Shown piece by piece: positions 32,367 through 42,475 of a stretch of 64,000 nt of DNA; the first letter of the stretch is position 1, and each line of letters starts with the position of its first letter. The stretch is from Massilia sp. Root335 (GTDB taxonomy: Bacteria; Pseudomonadota; Gammaproteobacteria; Burkholderiales; Burkholderiaceae_D): contig NZ_LMCY01000069.1 of assembly GCF_001425685.1 (NCBI RefSeq), positions 37,208 to 101,207 of the forward strand. Reading direction: 5' to 3'. The notes under the pieces are model-generated. The model saw nothing but the letters and a program-made list of their open reading frames with translations. It did not search any database and was not told the origin of the DNA. The position numbers and the translations under genes are program-made.

Positions 32367-34133
32367 TTACTGGGTTGCCGGAACGGCGTAGTTCGCGGGA
32401 TCGATCGCCATCGACCTGATACTGCGGAATACATCGCCGCGCGCCTTGTCCTGCGTCTTGCGTTTTTCGTCGGACGGCGGACTGATGAAGATGAAACTCG
32501 CCTCGTGCGGATCGCGCAGGTTGACCGCCAGGCTTGGACCACCGGCCCGATAACTGCCCATCACGCCAATCGCCATCTCCATGAACAAGGTGGCCGCACC
32601 GGTGTTGCCGAGGCGCCGATCGATATTGATGAACTTGTCGAGTTTTCCGCTGTCGATTTCGGGCCCCCCTTGTGCGGCGAACTGGTGCAGCATGCCTTCG
32701 AGCGCGACCAGTTGCGCCGTTTGGTTGTTGGTGGCGGCGATCACCCGCGCCGGTCCTTTGGCTCGCTCGGTTTCGGGCAGGGTGCGCAGCGCCTCCTGCA
32801 AGCCATCCATCAGCGCCTTTTCGCGGGCATCGCGGCGGGCGAGGGGCTTGCCGTGCTCGTCGGTAGTTTTCACGAAAACGGGCCGATGGATGAAGCCGAG
32901 CGTTGCCATCTGGTCGAATTGTTGCAACTGTAGCTTGCTCCAGGGGATGGGAAACCACGGTGTCGGCTTCCAGTCCAGCGGCGGTCGATGCCTGGCGTTG
33001 AATTCACGGTCCAGGAAGCTGATCTGGCCGGTGCCGCGGATGTCCGGGCGCTTGCTGAATTTGGCGGCGTATTCCAGCCATTCGGCGGCGGTTACGATCC
33101 GACTTTCCGCCAAATCGGGGTCGTTCGGGCGAGGCACCGATTTCTGTAATTCGAGGTGGCCCAGGAAGAGGCGTCGCGCGACGCCGTCGCGATTGAGCAC
33201 TTCCATCGGGGTCCGATAATCGTCGATGTCTTCGTAGGCGAAAGGACGGATCGGATCGACCCGTTCGCGACGCGCGAGGACGAAGAGCGCCGACGAGTCG
33301 GGCATTTCGGGAACGTAGTAACCTTCCTTGACCAGTGGCGGCGAACCGGGGCGGCGAAACATGTCTCGGACATCCATGCCATCGTCCGAGTTCAACACGA
33401 CATAAGGGACATCAGGATTTGCGTCAAAGAATTCGAAAACGTCTTCGAGGATGCGGTCCGGCCGTTCGGCAAAGCGCGCCGGACCGGCCACGAACAGGCT
33501 GGTGGCCATGCCGGACGATTCAGTCGACGCGGCGATTCCGATGTCGGGCATCAGCGGATTTCCTGCATATTTGCTCTGGTCCGGCGGCCTTGCGTTGAAG
33601 ACCGGTGTTCCCCATTCCGTTACGGTATATCCGGCACCGTTTTCCAACGTGTCGCCACTGCGCCCGCCGCTCTGCCCAAGCTTGTCAAACATCGTCCAAG
33701 GATATTTTTTGGGATCATGCTCGCGAAGCGATGTGTACGGGTTACCGGACTGTAGTGCTTCCCACAGTTTGCCCTGCCGGTATTTATCCAGGGTGACGCC
33801 CAGATTGACCACTTCAAGCACGTATTCGCGCCGCCCTTGCTCGGTATGCGCAGCCGCCAACTGTTCGCGGGCTTTCGATGCTGCTGTTGAAGCCTGCGCC
33901 TCGCGAGTGTCGGCTTCGCGTGCCGCCAGCACCCAGCGGCCCCCAAGTACTAGCCCAATCCCTAATGCGATTGCTAGAAGCCACCATGGTTTGTTCATTG
34001 AAACCTCCGTCCGATTGGGTGCCGCGATTGTGGTAATTGAAAACGTGAGAAGTGATACTGGCACCAGATAGAACGCTGCGGCGGCTAACAATCGTTTCGC
34101 TGCCGAAACCCTTTTCTTATTGTCTGGACTCAT
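32367..34133 (-). CDS. tla3: Type VI lipase adaptor, Tla3-like (DUF2875)
   Basis: Up to 588 residues matching the DUF2875 family, whose characterised member Tla3 delivers the Tle3 phospholipase to VgrG. Recognisable family blocks are PDRILEDVFEFFDANPDVPY, SALFVLARRERVDPIRPFAYED and the C-terminal SFIFISPPSDEKRKTQ. Two starts compete. ATG 34133 overlaps the lipase stop as ATGA and adds a hydrophobic segment (LLAAAAFYLVPVSLLTFSIT). ATG 33998 has a strong GGAGG and gives MNKPWWLLAIALGIG. Both versions retain at least one N-terminal membrane helix. The gene lies between the lipase and PAAR genes, the expected order. Confidence 0.85.
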   Translation of the reverse strand: MSPDNKKRVSAAKRLLAAAAFYLVPVSLLTFSITTIAAPNRTEVSMNKPWWLLAIALGIGLVLGGRWVLAAREADTREAQASTAASKAREQLAAAHTEQGRREYVLEVVNLGVTLDKYRQGKLWEALQSGNPYTSLREHDPKKYPWTMFDKLGQSGGRSGDTLENGAGYTVTEWGTPVFNARPPDQSKYAGNPLMPDIGIAASTESSGMATSLFVAGPARFAERPDRILEDVFEFFDANPDVPYVVLNSDDGMDVRDMFRRPGSPPLVKEGYYVPEMPDSSALFVLARRERVDPIRPFAYEDIDDYRTPMEVLNRDGVARRLFLGHLELQKSVPRPNDPDLAESRIVTAAEWLEYAAKFSKRPDIRGTGQISFLDREFNARHRPPLDWKPTPWFPIPWSKLQLQQFDQMATLGFIHRPVFVKTTDEHGKPLARRDAREKALMDGLQEALRTLPETERAKGPARVIAATNNQTAQLVALEGMLHQFAAQGGPEIDSGKLDKFINIDRRLGNTGAATLFMEMAIGVMGSYRAGGPSLAVNLRDPHEASFIFISPPSDEKRKTQDKARGDVFRSIRSMAIDPANYAVPATQ

Positions 34134-36499
34134 GATGTCACCCGTTCTGCCTTTCCGACTGTCCCTGCCATCGACTCGACGACCAGACTTTGCGGAATTC
34201 CCTCTGGCGGAAGCGGAAGATCGGCCGGCAATTTTCCAGTCGAGTAGTACACTTGATTGCCCTCGATCAGCGCCTTTCGCCACGGGCGCTCGTCCGCCCA
34301 ATAGTCTGCAAACTGTTGCAAAAGTTTTTCCCACACCAGTATCCCCGGCCGGGGTTTCTCCGAGGGCAGTGGCTTTTTCAGCCGCCAATCCGCTACCGCA
34401 CACAAATACTGGTAAAACAGCGGATGTGTGGGCGCTTTCCCTCCGCCGATTGCCACATCGTATGCGGTCACCTGGCTGTGATTCTTGCGCCCGCCGTAAA
34501 TCGCGCTGTGGAACGAGCGCGGCGTGGTCGTTTTTTGCCACCGTAGCCGTGCTTCGTTCGGCGTCTCGGTCCGCTCGATCAACAGCTTCGGCGGATTGCA
34601 CGGGCGATCAAAGCCAACCTCCAGGCAAACATAAACATTCTTGACCTCGCATCTGTCCTCGGTCTTCTTGTCGTAATTGAGCTTTTCCGTCAACGCCGTT
34701 CGCTGGTCGTTCAATTTGGCCACCCTGCCGGCATGCAGGTCCGGCCTCGGACTTGCAACCGGCTGGTAGTCCAGCAACTTCGTCGCGGCACCTCCGGCAT
34801 CCGCGATGCATTCCCAATGATGTCCATCGATGCCGTAATCACTGGTGACGGAGATCGCGGCGTCGATCTGGTCGACGTTCTCGCTGGCGCCGTAGCGGTG
34901 CTGCGCGTCGGGAAAGGCGCCTTCGCCCATGCTTGCCATGACAGGTTTCGGCAAGGTCTCGCCGGTAATGCGGCGCAGACCGTAGCGCGCCCGCTCTTCG
35001 GGAGACGCGTCCCTGGGAGCGTCGCCATGGCTGGCCAGGTGCTCGCGTAGACCGTGATTGCTGATCCATGAATCGCTAGCGGCCGTGTGGGCGTGATCGT
35101 CTTCGCCTGACACCCGTAGGGCAAAGTCATGGGGCGCCTGCCCGACCATGACGAGTTTTCCGTTTCGAAAATCCGGCCGGCGCTTCAGCGTGAAAACGCG
35201 CTGAAAGAAACCGGCGCCCAAATCCGCAAGTGGTTTGTACGTCGTCGGGATCGGCACTCCGACTGTATTGCCTTGTCGTGAGAACGAATCCTTGAAGGCG
35301 GGGCGTGCGACAATCTGCTGATTTTGAATGCGATGGCCGCGCAGGAAATCCGGCACGCCCTGCCAGCCGATTCCTTCGACGCCGGCGAACGCCACCGTCA
35401 TGTCCTCGGGCGAAAAATACAGATAGACCTTGCCCCTGTTATCGCGGTCCCTGGCCGCATCCCACTTGGGGCCGACCGCACCGACATGTTTTTTTATGTC
35501 CCCCAGTTCCGCGAACGCCGGCACTTGATGTTTTTTTGTGTGCACGCCGTTGACGATGTTCGCCAGCGTCGTCAGGCGGGCGTGCAACGTCTGTCCACCG
35601 GTGATGTATTTGTAGCGATCACCATTTGCGGTCATCTGTGCGTCTCCGCCGGAATAACCGTTGACGAAGGCTGCCGACGTCGGCAATTCGTCGATCAGAC
35701 TGTAAGGCGGGTTGCACAGGATGAGCGTGTCGGCCGGACGCGCGCCCGGCTGGTCTTTCTGCATGGCGGGGTCGAGCAGAAATGCCTGTGCCAGCAGGCT
35801 GAGCAAACAACCCTGGCTGTGCGCGACGATCGAGACCGTTTCGTTTTCGTCATAGTCGCGGATCATTGAAATGAGGGCGGCGAGTCGGCGTGCCGCCAGT
35901 ATCATGTAAAGCCGGCCCGGGTTTTTCAGGATGGGGTGGGTCGCATCGTGCGACGCCCAATCCAGGCTGCCATGCGCATCGCTCTTGCCGCGGTTCCACA
36001 TCTCCGGGAGCGAGTTTGTCGCGTTGGCGAACGGCCCGCCTTCCTTCGAGTAGTCCCGGTCCAGGCGGTTGCCGTAGCGGTCGACCGCTTGGCCGTGCGG
36101 CGTCTTTCTCCAGTCGCGCACGTGCGCGTTTTCTTCCCGGAACCCCCAGTAAAACGGAATGACCGGGCTGTGTGTATCGTCGGTGATCTGCCGTTTGTAG
36201 AAAACGGCATCGGGATCTTCCTCGAGTTTTTCGCGGTCTGCGGTTTGCGGCATTCGATATGTCCCGGGCGTCAAATCGCCGCACAGGCGGGCCGCCAGAC
36301 CTTCGCACAAGCCCGATTCCACCGCGTCGTAACTGACGCCGATGTCGTTCACGCCATGCACGAGGATGATCGACCCCGGCAGATTGTGCTTTACCCCGAC
36401 GATCTTCTTGTTGCCTTGTCCCGGCAAAGTCACGCCTTGCCCGTTACCTCGGCTGAACGGCAGTTTCTTGTAAAGCGATGCGCTCTTTGCGTCAGTCAT
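34130..36499 (-). CDS. tle3: Type VI secretion lipase effector, Tle3-like
   Basis: A 789-residue antibacterial phospholipase-type effector. The alpha/beta hydrolase core has the oxyanion strand SIILVHGVNDIGVSYD near 43-58 and the nucleophile elbow VAHSQG with Ser228. The first Gly of GxSxG is Ala here. Long insertions and a C-terminal region containing DDxxH-like residues are typical of DUF3274/Tle3 proteins. There is no signal peptide, as expected for a T6SS cargo injected into the periplasm of rival cells. Its start overlaps the vgrG stop and its stop overlaps the adaptor start, both as ATGA. No immunity gene is apparent next to it. Confidence 0.88.
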   Translation of the reverse strand: MTDAKSASLYKKLPFSRGNGQGVTLPGQGNKKIVGVKHNLPGSIILVHGVNDIGVSYDAVESGLCEGLAARLCGDLTPGTYRMPQTADREKLEEDPDAVFYKRQITDDTHSPVIPFYWGFREENAHVRDWRKTPHGQAVDRYGNRLDRDYSKEGGPFANATNSLPEMWNRGKSDAHGSLDWASHDATHPILKNPGRLYMILAARRLAALISMIRDYDENETVSIVAHSQGCLLSLLAQAFLLDPAMQKDQPGARPADTLILCNPPYSLIDELPTSAAFVNGYSGGDAQMTANGDRYKYITGGQTLHARLTTLANIVNGVHTKKHQVPAFAELGDIKKHVGAVGPKWDAARDRDNRGKVYLYFSPEDMTVAFAGVEGIGWQGVPDFLRGHRIQNQQIVARPAFKDSFSRQGNTVGVPIPTTYKPLADLGAGFFQRVFTLKRRPDFRNGKLVMVGQAPHDFALRVSGEDDHAHTAASDSWISNHGLREHLASHGDAPRDASPEERARYGLRRITGETLPKPVMASMGEGAFPDAQHRYGASENVDQIDAAISVTSDYGIDGHHWECIADAGGAATKLLDYQPVASPRPDLHAGRVAKLNDQRTALTEKLNYDKKTEDRCEVKNVYVCLEVGFDRPCNPPKLLIERTETPNEARLRWQKTTTPRSFHSAIYGGRKNHSQVTAYDVAIGGGKAPTHPLFYQYLCAVADWRLKKPLPSEKPRPGILVWEKLLQQFADYWADERPWRKALIEGNQVYYSTGKLPADLPLPPEGIPQSLVVESMAGTVGKAERVTS

Positions 36500-39312
36500 G
36501 ACTGGCCTTCCTCCTTCAGATCAATGCTCGCAATGTGCATCCGGTCGTGCTTCAGAACCGTGGTCGACCCTTGCTCGTCCGTATTGCCCGTGCCGCCACC
36601 GGCCGCAGAATCGATCTTGTAGGCCAAGCCGGCTGCCGGTACGCCACCGTCGAGATGGTGATAGAGGCGTGGTTCGAACTTGAGATCCGTCCCATCCTTT
36701 TTGAATGCCGGAAGCTGCGCATTCATCGTTTCGGGGCCATCCCACACGAAATCGGGAGCGTGAAAATTAAGGGACTGCTTGCTCCCGAGGACGGGTGAGC
36801 CTTCCCCCAGCTTGAGGAACGAACCGTCTTGTGCGACGAGCAGGATGGTCTTGGCGGATATCGTGATCGATCCTTCGCTGGCGGTAACCTGAATGTCTTT
36901 CGCCGAATTGACGCTGACGTCGTCGTGCTGGCTTTGCAGCAGTAATTTTCCGGTATGCGCGATTGCACTGAGTCCGCCGCTGCGGGCGAAGAGCGAGACG
37001 CCATCGCCGGCGTTGACCGCGAAGCGTTGGCCCGCCGTCAGCTGCAAGTGCTGCTGGGCGGCCGTGTCGACGTTGGTGGCCGAATAGCTCACGATGGCCT
37101 TGGAACTGGCGAACCCAATCCCGGCTGGAGAAGTCACAGCGATGACAGGCTCTCTTGGCTCGGCGGCTTCGGGCGCGGTATTGCTGCCGTCGTCCCAATT
37201 CTTGAACCGTGCACGCAACGCGTCCTGCTCCTTGGTGTCGATCGCCAGGCCGTCGTGTTCGGTGGCGTACTTGCCGAGGGAGGTGCACAAGTCGGCGCAT
37301 TCCTGCAGCAAGTCCTGGTAGGCGTCGCGTGCAAGCTGGGCACCTTTGATGTCCGCGCCGCCGAGCAACTTCCAGGCGCTCAGCAGGATGCCGCGCGCGG
37401 CGCGCAGCGCAATCGCTTCGTCGGTGCGGAGCTCCGCGCCGTCGCCGCGCGGGCGTGCGCCGTTCTGGCGACGCGGCTCCGTGAGATATCCCAGGTTCAG
37501 TTCGGTTGTGCCGTGGTCGCTTGCCAACTGCGCGCTGATCTGGCCTGGCGTGTCATCCAGCCGAAGCTGATTGCCGCGCCGACCACGTATCTCACGGCTG
37601 CGCAGGCCGGACTGGTAGCGGGTATCGGGCAGCCCGTCCTCGCGAGCGAAAGCCGGTGGTGGCGCGTCGCCGTTGTACACCTGACCGACGATGACGGGCT
37701 TGTCGGGATCGCCTCCGGCAAAGTCGATGAGCACTTCCGTTCCGACGGAGGGCAACAGGCGCGTACCGCATTGCGCGTTGCTGCCCGGTCCGTTGCCGGC
37801 CCAGTGGGAGGCGACACGCACCCAGGCCGAATCGCGATCCGAATCGGAACTGCCGGCGCCGGCGGCGTGTGCGTGATCTTCCGGGCGTGTGGCGAGGAAG
37901 CGGACCTTGACGCGGCCGAGCGGATCGCACCAGACCATCTCGTTCTCGGGCCCGACCACGATCGCCGTCTGCAATTGCGGGCGCAGCGCAGCAGGGCGCG
38001 GCGGCACAATGCGGACGCTGCGACGAACACAGGTAAAGCTGGTCTTGTAGCGCGGACGCTGTTCGCCGTCGTTTGATTGGGCCGCGCTTGCCGAGCATGG
38101 CCAACCGCTGCGCTCGAACAACCGCTCGACACGCTCGCCGAGTTCCACCGGCAGATTGTTGCGGGCAACGATATGTTGTGAGGTGACGACGAACTGGCGT
38201 TCGTTGGCGGGATGGGTATCGATTTCCGGATGGTCTTCCAGACTGAACCACTCGCCAACGGCCAGATCACGCACGCTGCCTTCGCCTTTGAACCATTTAG
38301 AGGCGTACTCATGGTAAGCCATCTGCGTATCGTTCAGGTCCAGCAGATCGCGTGGACTGTCGCCGAGGTGCGGGGCGGCGATGTGATAATCGTCCAGTCG
38401 TGCAGCCAGCCGGTTGCCGTTTTCGCCCTGGTCGACTTGCGATGGCACCTGGGCCGACATGAACGCCTTATTGCCCGGCTGCAGGCAGTCCCAGCTGAAT
38501 AGCGACGTGCTGCCCGAGCGCAGCGTGCGTACTGCGCTCCAGCCAGTAATGGTGTCGCGCTGCTCGGTCGCGTCGTCGCGATGGAAGCGGACGGTGCCGG
38601 CCGCATTTTGGTCGAGCTGGCTGGCGTCGTCGAACAGCACCAGAGTATGACCGATCCGTTTTTTTTGCTGCCTGTGTCCGGCAGCGTCCGCTCCTGGCGC
38701 CAAGCCCGAACGGAAGAACCAGGCGATGCCGCGCCGCTGCAGTAATCGGCGGACGAAAGCAGCATCCGACTCGTTGTGCTGCATGATGAATTGACGGCGG
38801 GGCAACGAACGGTTGGCGAGACCGATATCGACGATGAGATCGAAGCTTGACGCAAGGACCGCGATACCTTTTCGCCACTCGGCGACAAGTATCTTGATGA
38901 TGTCAAGTTCGTTCTTGTCCCGGAACACTCGCGTGTTGATCTTGTTTTCCATTACCGACAGCGCGTCGCGCATGACCAGTTGATAGGTTGCGAGACCGCC
39001 GTCGCTTTGGCCTGATGCGGCCTCCATGACGATGCCGCAAATTCGGCGCAGCTCGCCACGGTCGGTGACGATCTGCAGCTCGGCTGGCACGCCGATGAAG
39101 TTCTTGAGGGGCAGTGTCGCGCTTTCGGACACGCACAGCATGCGGAGCTCGAGTCCGCCGCATATTGCCTCGTTGCCGATGACTTGTTGCGGCAGCAGTG
39201 GCTCGTCGCCGGTGCCATCGGCGTCACCAAGGATCAGGCGAAGCGGACGGTGGCGCGTCGCGAGCTTGTACTGGGTGAGGCTGAGAGTTCTTGCTATGTC
39301 GGTGTCTGCCAT
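36496..39312 (-). CDS. vgrG: VgrG spike protein with DUF2345 extension
   Basis: A 938-residue T6SS spike. It has gp27-like domains (about 1-390; the block RLLQRRGIAWFFR), a gp5-like OB domain (about 440-560; the signature WVRVASHWAGNGPGS and GTEVLIDFAGGDPDKPVIVGQVYNG), the triple-stranded needle, and a DUF2345 C-terminal region (about 690-870, VTASEGSITISAKTILLVAQ). The last 60 residues are a linker-like tail that may dock the adaptor-lipase pair (inference). It is an orphan vgrG: no T6SS sheath, baseplate or ClpV genes are in this window. The downstream lipase start overlaps its stop. Confidence 0.95.
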   Translation of the reverse strand: MADTDIARTLSLTQYKLATRHRPLRLILGDADGTGDEPLLPQQVIGNEAICGGLELRMLCVSESATLPLKNFIGVPAELQIVTDRGELRRICGIVMEAASGQSDGGLATYQLVMRDALSVMENKINTRVFRDKNELDIIKILVAEWRKGIAVLASSFDLIVDIGLANRSLPRRQFIMQHNESDAAFVRRLLQRRGIAWFFRSGLAPGADAAGHRQQKKRIGHTLVLFDDASQLDQNAAGTVRFHRDDATEQRDTITGWSAVRTLRSGSTSLFSWDCLQPGNKAFMSAQVPSQVDQGENGNRLAARLDDYHIAAPHLGDSPRDLLDLNDTQMAYHEYASKWFKGEGSVRDLAVGEWFSLEDHPEIDTHPANERQFVVTSQHIVARNNLPVELGERVERLFERSGWPCSASAAQSNDGEQRPRYKTSFTCVRRSVRIVPPRPAALRPQLQTAIVVGPENEMVWCDPLGRVKVRFLATRPEDHAHAAGAGSSDSDRDSAWVRVASHWAGNGPGSNAQCGTRLLPSVGTEVLIDFAGGDPDKPVIVGQVYNGDAPPPAFAREDGLPDTRYQSGLRSREIRGRRGNQLRLDDTPGQISAQLASDHGTTELNLGYLTEPRRQNGARPRGDGAELRTDEAIALRAARGILLSAWKLLGGADIKGAQLARDAYQDLLQECADLCTSLGKYATEHDGLAIDTKEQDALRARFKNWDDGSNTAPEAAEPREPVIAVTSPAGIGFASSKAIVSYSATNVDTAAQQHLQLTAGQRFAVNAGDGVSLFARSGGLSAIAHTGKLLLQSQHDDVSVNSAKDIQVTASEGSITISAKTILLVAQDGSFLKLGEGSPVLGSKQSLNFHAPDFVWDGPETMNAQLPAFKKDGTDLKFEPRLYHHLDGGVPAAGLAYKIDSAAGGGTGNTDEQGSTTVLKHDRMHIASIDLKEEGQS

Positions 39313-39569
39313 CTTTCTTCGACTCCTGTCAGGTTGCGCGTTACCCGTCGCATTGCGGAACCTTGTAATTATTCAAGGGCATGCTTTGGGGTAATTTGAG
39401 CAAACACAACCTGATGGTCGCCGCAAGAAACTGCTTTGCAACGGAGCGGCGGCAATGCGACCCGCATGACGCCGTGGCGCGGCGGGGTCGAAGCGCTTAT
39501 TGATGAAGGGAAGGAGGATGGCCAGGCGGAGCCCGTTGCCGGACTCCGCCCTTACATGAACAGCAGGTC

Positions 39570-42386
39570 TTAGCCGGTGTTACGCAACCCCGCCGCCACC
39601 CCGTTGATCGACAGGTGAATCCCCCGATGCACGCGCTCATCGACCTTCTGCTCGGACGACAGCGCGCGATGGCGCTGGATCAGCTCGACCTGCAAGTGGT
39701 TCAACGGGTCGAGGTAGGCGAAGCGGTTCTGGATCGAACGGGCCAGCAGCGGATTGTTCACGAGGCGTTGCTCGGTGCCCGTGACGAGTTCCAGGCAGCG
39801 CAGCGTTTCCGCGTACTCGGCCGAGATGCGCTTGAAGATGCGTTCGCGCAGGATCGCGTCCGGCACCAGCTCGGCGTAGCGCGAGGCGATGGCGAGATCG
39901 CTCTTGGCCAGCACCATGTCCATGTTCGACAGCAGCGCCGCGAAGAACGGCCAGTGCTGCGCCATTTCGCGCAGCAGCGCCAGGCGTGCGTCGCGGTCGC
40001 CGTCGGCGATCCAGCCGGAGACCGCGGCGCCGAAGCCGAACCAGCCCGGCAGCAGCAGGCGGCACTGGCCCCACGAAAAGCCCCAGGGAATCGCGCGCAG
40101 GTCTTCGATGCGGCGCGTCGACTTGCGCGACGCCGGGCGCGAGCCGAGGTTCAGTTCCGCGATCTCGGCGATCGGCGTGGCGGCGAAGAAGTAATCCGTG
40201 AAGCCCGGGGTCTCGTACACGAGGTTGCGGTAGGCCTTGTACGCGCGCTGCGACAGCTCGGCCATCACGGGCTCGAAGCGCGCCAGGCGCTCGATCTGTT
40301 CGCGGTCGGCGCCGTGCGGCATCAGGCCCGCTTCCAGCGTGGCGGCGACGAGCAGCTCCAGGTTGCGGCGGCCGATTTCCGGATTGCTGAACTTCGACGA
40401 GATGATCTCGCCCTGTTCCGTCAGGCGGATCTGGCCGTTCACGGTGCCCGGCGGCTGCGCGAGGATCGCCTCGTAGCTCGGGCCGCCGCCGCGGCCCACG
40501 GTGCCGCCGCGGCCGTGGAACAGCCGCAGCTTGACGTTCGCGTCCGCGAACACCTGCACGAGCTTCAACTCGGCCTGGTACAGCTCCCAGTTCGACGTCA
40601 GGAAGCCGCCGTCCTTGTTCGAGTCCGAATAGCCCAGCATGACTTCCTGCAGGCGGCCCTGGTGCTCGATGACGTCGGCCACGATCGGCAGTGCCATCCA
40701 TTCGCCCATGATGGCGGCGGCCTGTTGCAGGTCGGGGATGGTCTCGAACAGCGGGATCACCATCACGTCGCTCGTCTTCTCGCTCGGCCGGTACAGGCCC
40801 GTTTCCTTTTGCAGCAGCAGGACTTCGAGCAGGTCGGACACCGTTTCCGTGTGCGAGATGATGTAGTTGCGGATCGCGCGCGCGCCGTAGCACTTGCGGA
40901 TCTCGCGTGCCGTGCGCAGGATCTGCAGTTCGGCGTTCGTGGTCTCCGAATAGCTTTCGTACGGGGTGTACAACAGGCGCGGCTGGGCCAGTTCGTCCAG
41001 CAGCAGCTTGACCTTCGCGTCCTCGTCGAGCGCGGCGTAATCGGCCTGCACGCCGGCGCGCGCGAACAGTTCGGCCAGCACGCGCTCGTGCACGTCCGAG
41101 CTCTGGCGCATGTCGAGCGAGGCGAGGTGGAAGCCGAAGATGCGCGCGGCGCGCAGCAGGCCGTTCAGGCGCGGCACGGCCAGGATGGCGCCGTGGTTTT
41201 CGTTGAGCGAATCGACGAGCACCTGCAGGTCGGCGCGGAAGTCGCACGAGTCGCGGTAGGCGTCCGCATGGCCCACTTCCTTGCGCAGGATGTTGGTGGC
41301 GCCCAGTTCGCGCGCCGTTGACGCGAGGCGCGCGTAGATGCCGATCAGGGCGCGGCGGTAGGGCTCGTCGCTGCGGTGCGGCGAGTGGTCGGGCGATGCG
41401 TCCGCCAGCGCCAGCAGCGCCGGGCTGGCCGGCACGAGCAGCGTGGACGGCGACAGCTCGGCGCCCAGCGCGTGCACTTCGTCCAGGTAAAAATCGAAGA
41501 TCGTCGTCGAATGGCGCACGAGGGCGCGCTGCATCGTCGTGGCGTCGACGTTCGGGTTGCCGTCGCGGTCGCCGCCGATCCAGCTGCCCATCTGCATATA
41601 GGTCGCGTCGTCGAGGCCGGAGGCCGCCGCGCCGTACTGCGCCGCGAGTTCTTCTTCGATGTCGTCGTACACGGCCGGCAGCTCGCGCAGGAACGTCGTG
41701 CGGTAGTACGAAAGGGCGTTCTCGATCTCGTCGGCCACGGTCAGTTTTTCATAGCGCAGCATGCGCGTCTGCCACAAGGTCGCGATGCGGGCCTGCAGCA
41801 GTTGCAGGTTGCGCGCGCGTTCCTTCGGCGTCAGCGGCAGGTCGCGCTCGGCCAGCAGGCGGGCGATGTCGTGTTCGGCGTCGAGCGTGCTCTTGCGCTG
41901 GACTTCGGTCGGGTGCGCCGTCAGCACGGGCGCGATGAGCGCCTCGCGGAGAAAAGCCTCGACCGTGTCCTGCGCGACGCCGGCGTCCTTGAGGCGGGTG
42001 AGGGCGTAGGCGACGCTGGACGGCTGCGGCGTCGATCCGGCCAGAAGGTGGGCGCGGCGGCGGCGGATGTGGTGCTGGTCTTCGGCGATGTTGGCCAGGT
42101 GCGAGAAATACGAGAAGGCGCGCACGACGGAGTTCGTCTCTTCGCGCGACAGTCTGGAGAGCAGGCCGGTGAGTTCGGCGGCGGCTTCCTGGTCGTCTTC
42201 GCGGCGGAAGCGCACGGCGGTCTGGCGGATCGTTTCGACGACGTCGAACACGGCTTCGCCTTCCTGGTCGCGCAGCACGTCGCCGAGGAGGCGGCCGAGC
42301 AGGCGGATGTCTTCTTTCAGCGGTGCGTCCTTGTCGACGCCGCCGGGCGGGGGAGTGAGTGCAGCAGGATTGTCCATATCGACCAT
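39570..42386 (-). CDS. ppc: Phosphoenolpyruvate carboxylase
   Basis: A 938-residue PEPC that carboxylates PEP with bicarbonate to oxaloacetate, refilling the TCA cycle. Catalytic landmarks are TAHPTEV with His158, the EVMLGYSDSNKDGG block with its conserved Lys, and the Gly-rich FHGRGGTVGRGGGP loop. The C-terminus is the canonical NTG, needed for activity and allosteric aspartate binding. Length is standard (E. coli 883). Start 42386 (MVDMDNPAAL) is preferred over 42431. 42377 is also possible, and none has a strong ribosome site. The gene is divergent from hemC, as in several Burkholderiales genomes. Confidence 0.96.
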   Translation of the reverse strand: MVDMDNPAALTPPPGGVDKDAPLKEDIRLLGRLLGDVLRDQEGEAVFDVVETIRQTAVRFRREDDQEAAAELTGLLSRLSREETNSVVRAFSYFSHLANIAEDQHHIRRRRAHLLAGSTPQPSSVAYALTRLKDAGVAQDTVEAFLREALIAPVLTAHPTEVQRKSTLDAEHDIARLLAERDLPLTPKERARNLQLLQARIATLWQTRMLRYEKLTVADEIENALSYYRTTFLRELPAVYDDIEEELAAQYGAAASGLDDATYMQMGSWIGGDRDGNPNVDATTMQRALVRHSTTIFDFYLDEVHALGAELSPSTLLVPASPALLALADASPDHSPHRSDEPYRRALIGIYARLASTARELGATNILRKEVGHADAYRDSCDFRADLQVLVDSLNENHGAILAVPRLNGLLRAARIFGFHLASLDMRQSSDVHERVLAELFARAGVQADYAALDEDAKVKLLLDELAQPRLLYTPYESYSETTNAELQILRTAREIRKCYGARAIRNYIISHTETVSDLLEVLLLQKETGLYRPSEKTSDVMVIPLFETIPDLQQAAAIMGEWMALPIVADVIEHQGRLQEVMLGYSDSNKDGGFLTSNWELYQAELKLVQVFADANVKLRLFHGRGGTVGRGGGPSYEAILAQPPGTVNGQIRLTEQGEIISSKFSNPEIGRRNLELLVAATLEAGLMPHGADREQIERLARFEPVMAELSQRAYKAYRNLVYETPGFTDYFFAATPIAEIAELNLGSRPASRKSTRRIEDLRAIPWGFSWGQCRLLLPGWFGFGAAVSGWIADGDRDARLALLREMAQHWPFFAALLSNMDMVLAKSDLAIASRYAELVPDAILRERIFKRISAEYAETLRCLELVTGTEQRLVNNPLLARSIQNRFAYLDPLNHLQVELIQRHRALSSEQKVDERVHRGIHLSINGVAAGLRNTG

Positions 42387-42475
42387 GGTTGAATTGTTGA
42401 GAACTGCATGACAACGAATCGGTACTACCAATCATTCCTGGGGCACGCAGGCGGTCGGCCGTGGCGTGTGGGTGG

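Noticed and set aside
32083..39312. A complete type VI secretion apparatus
   Set aside because: Only spike, cargo, adaptor and tip genes are present. Sheath, baseplate, membrane complex and ClpV genes are absent from the window.
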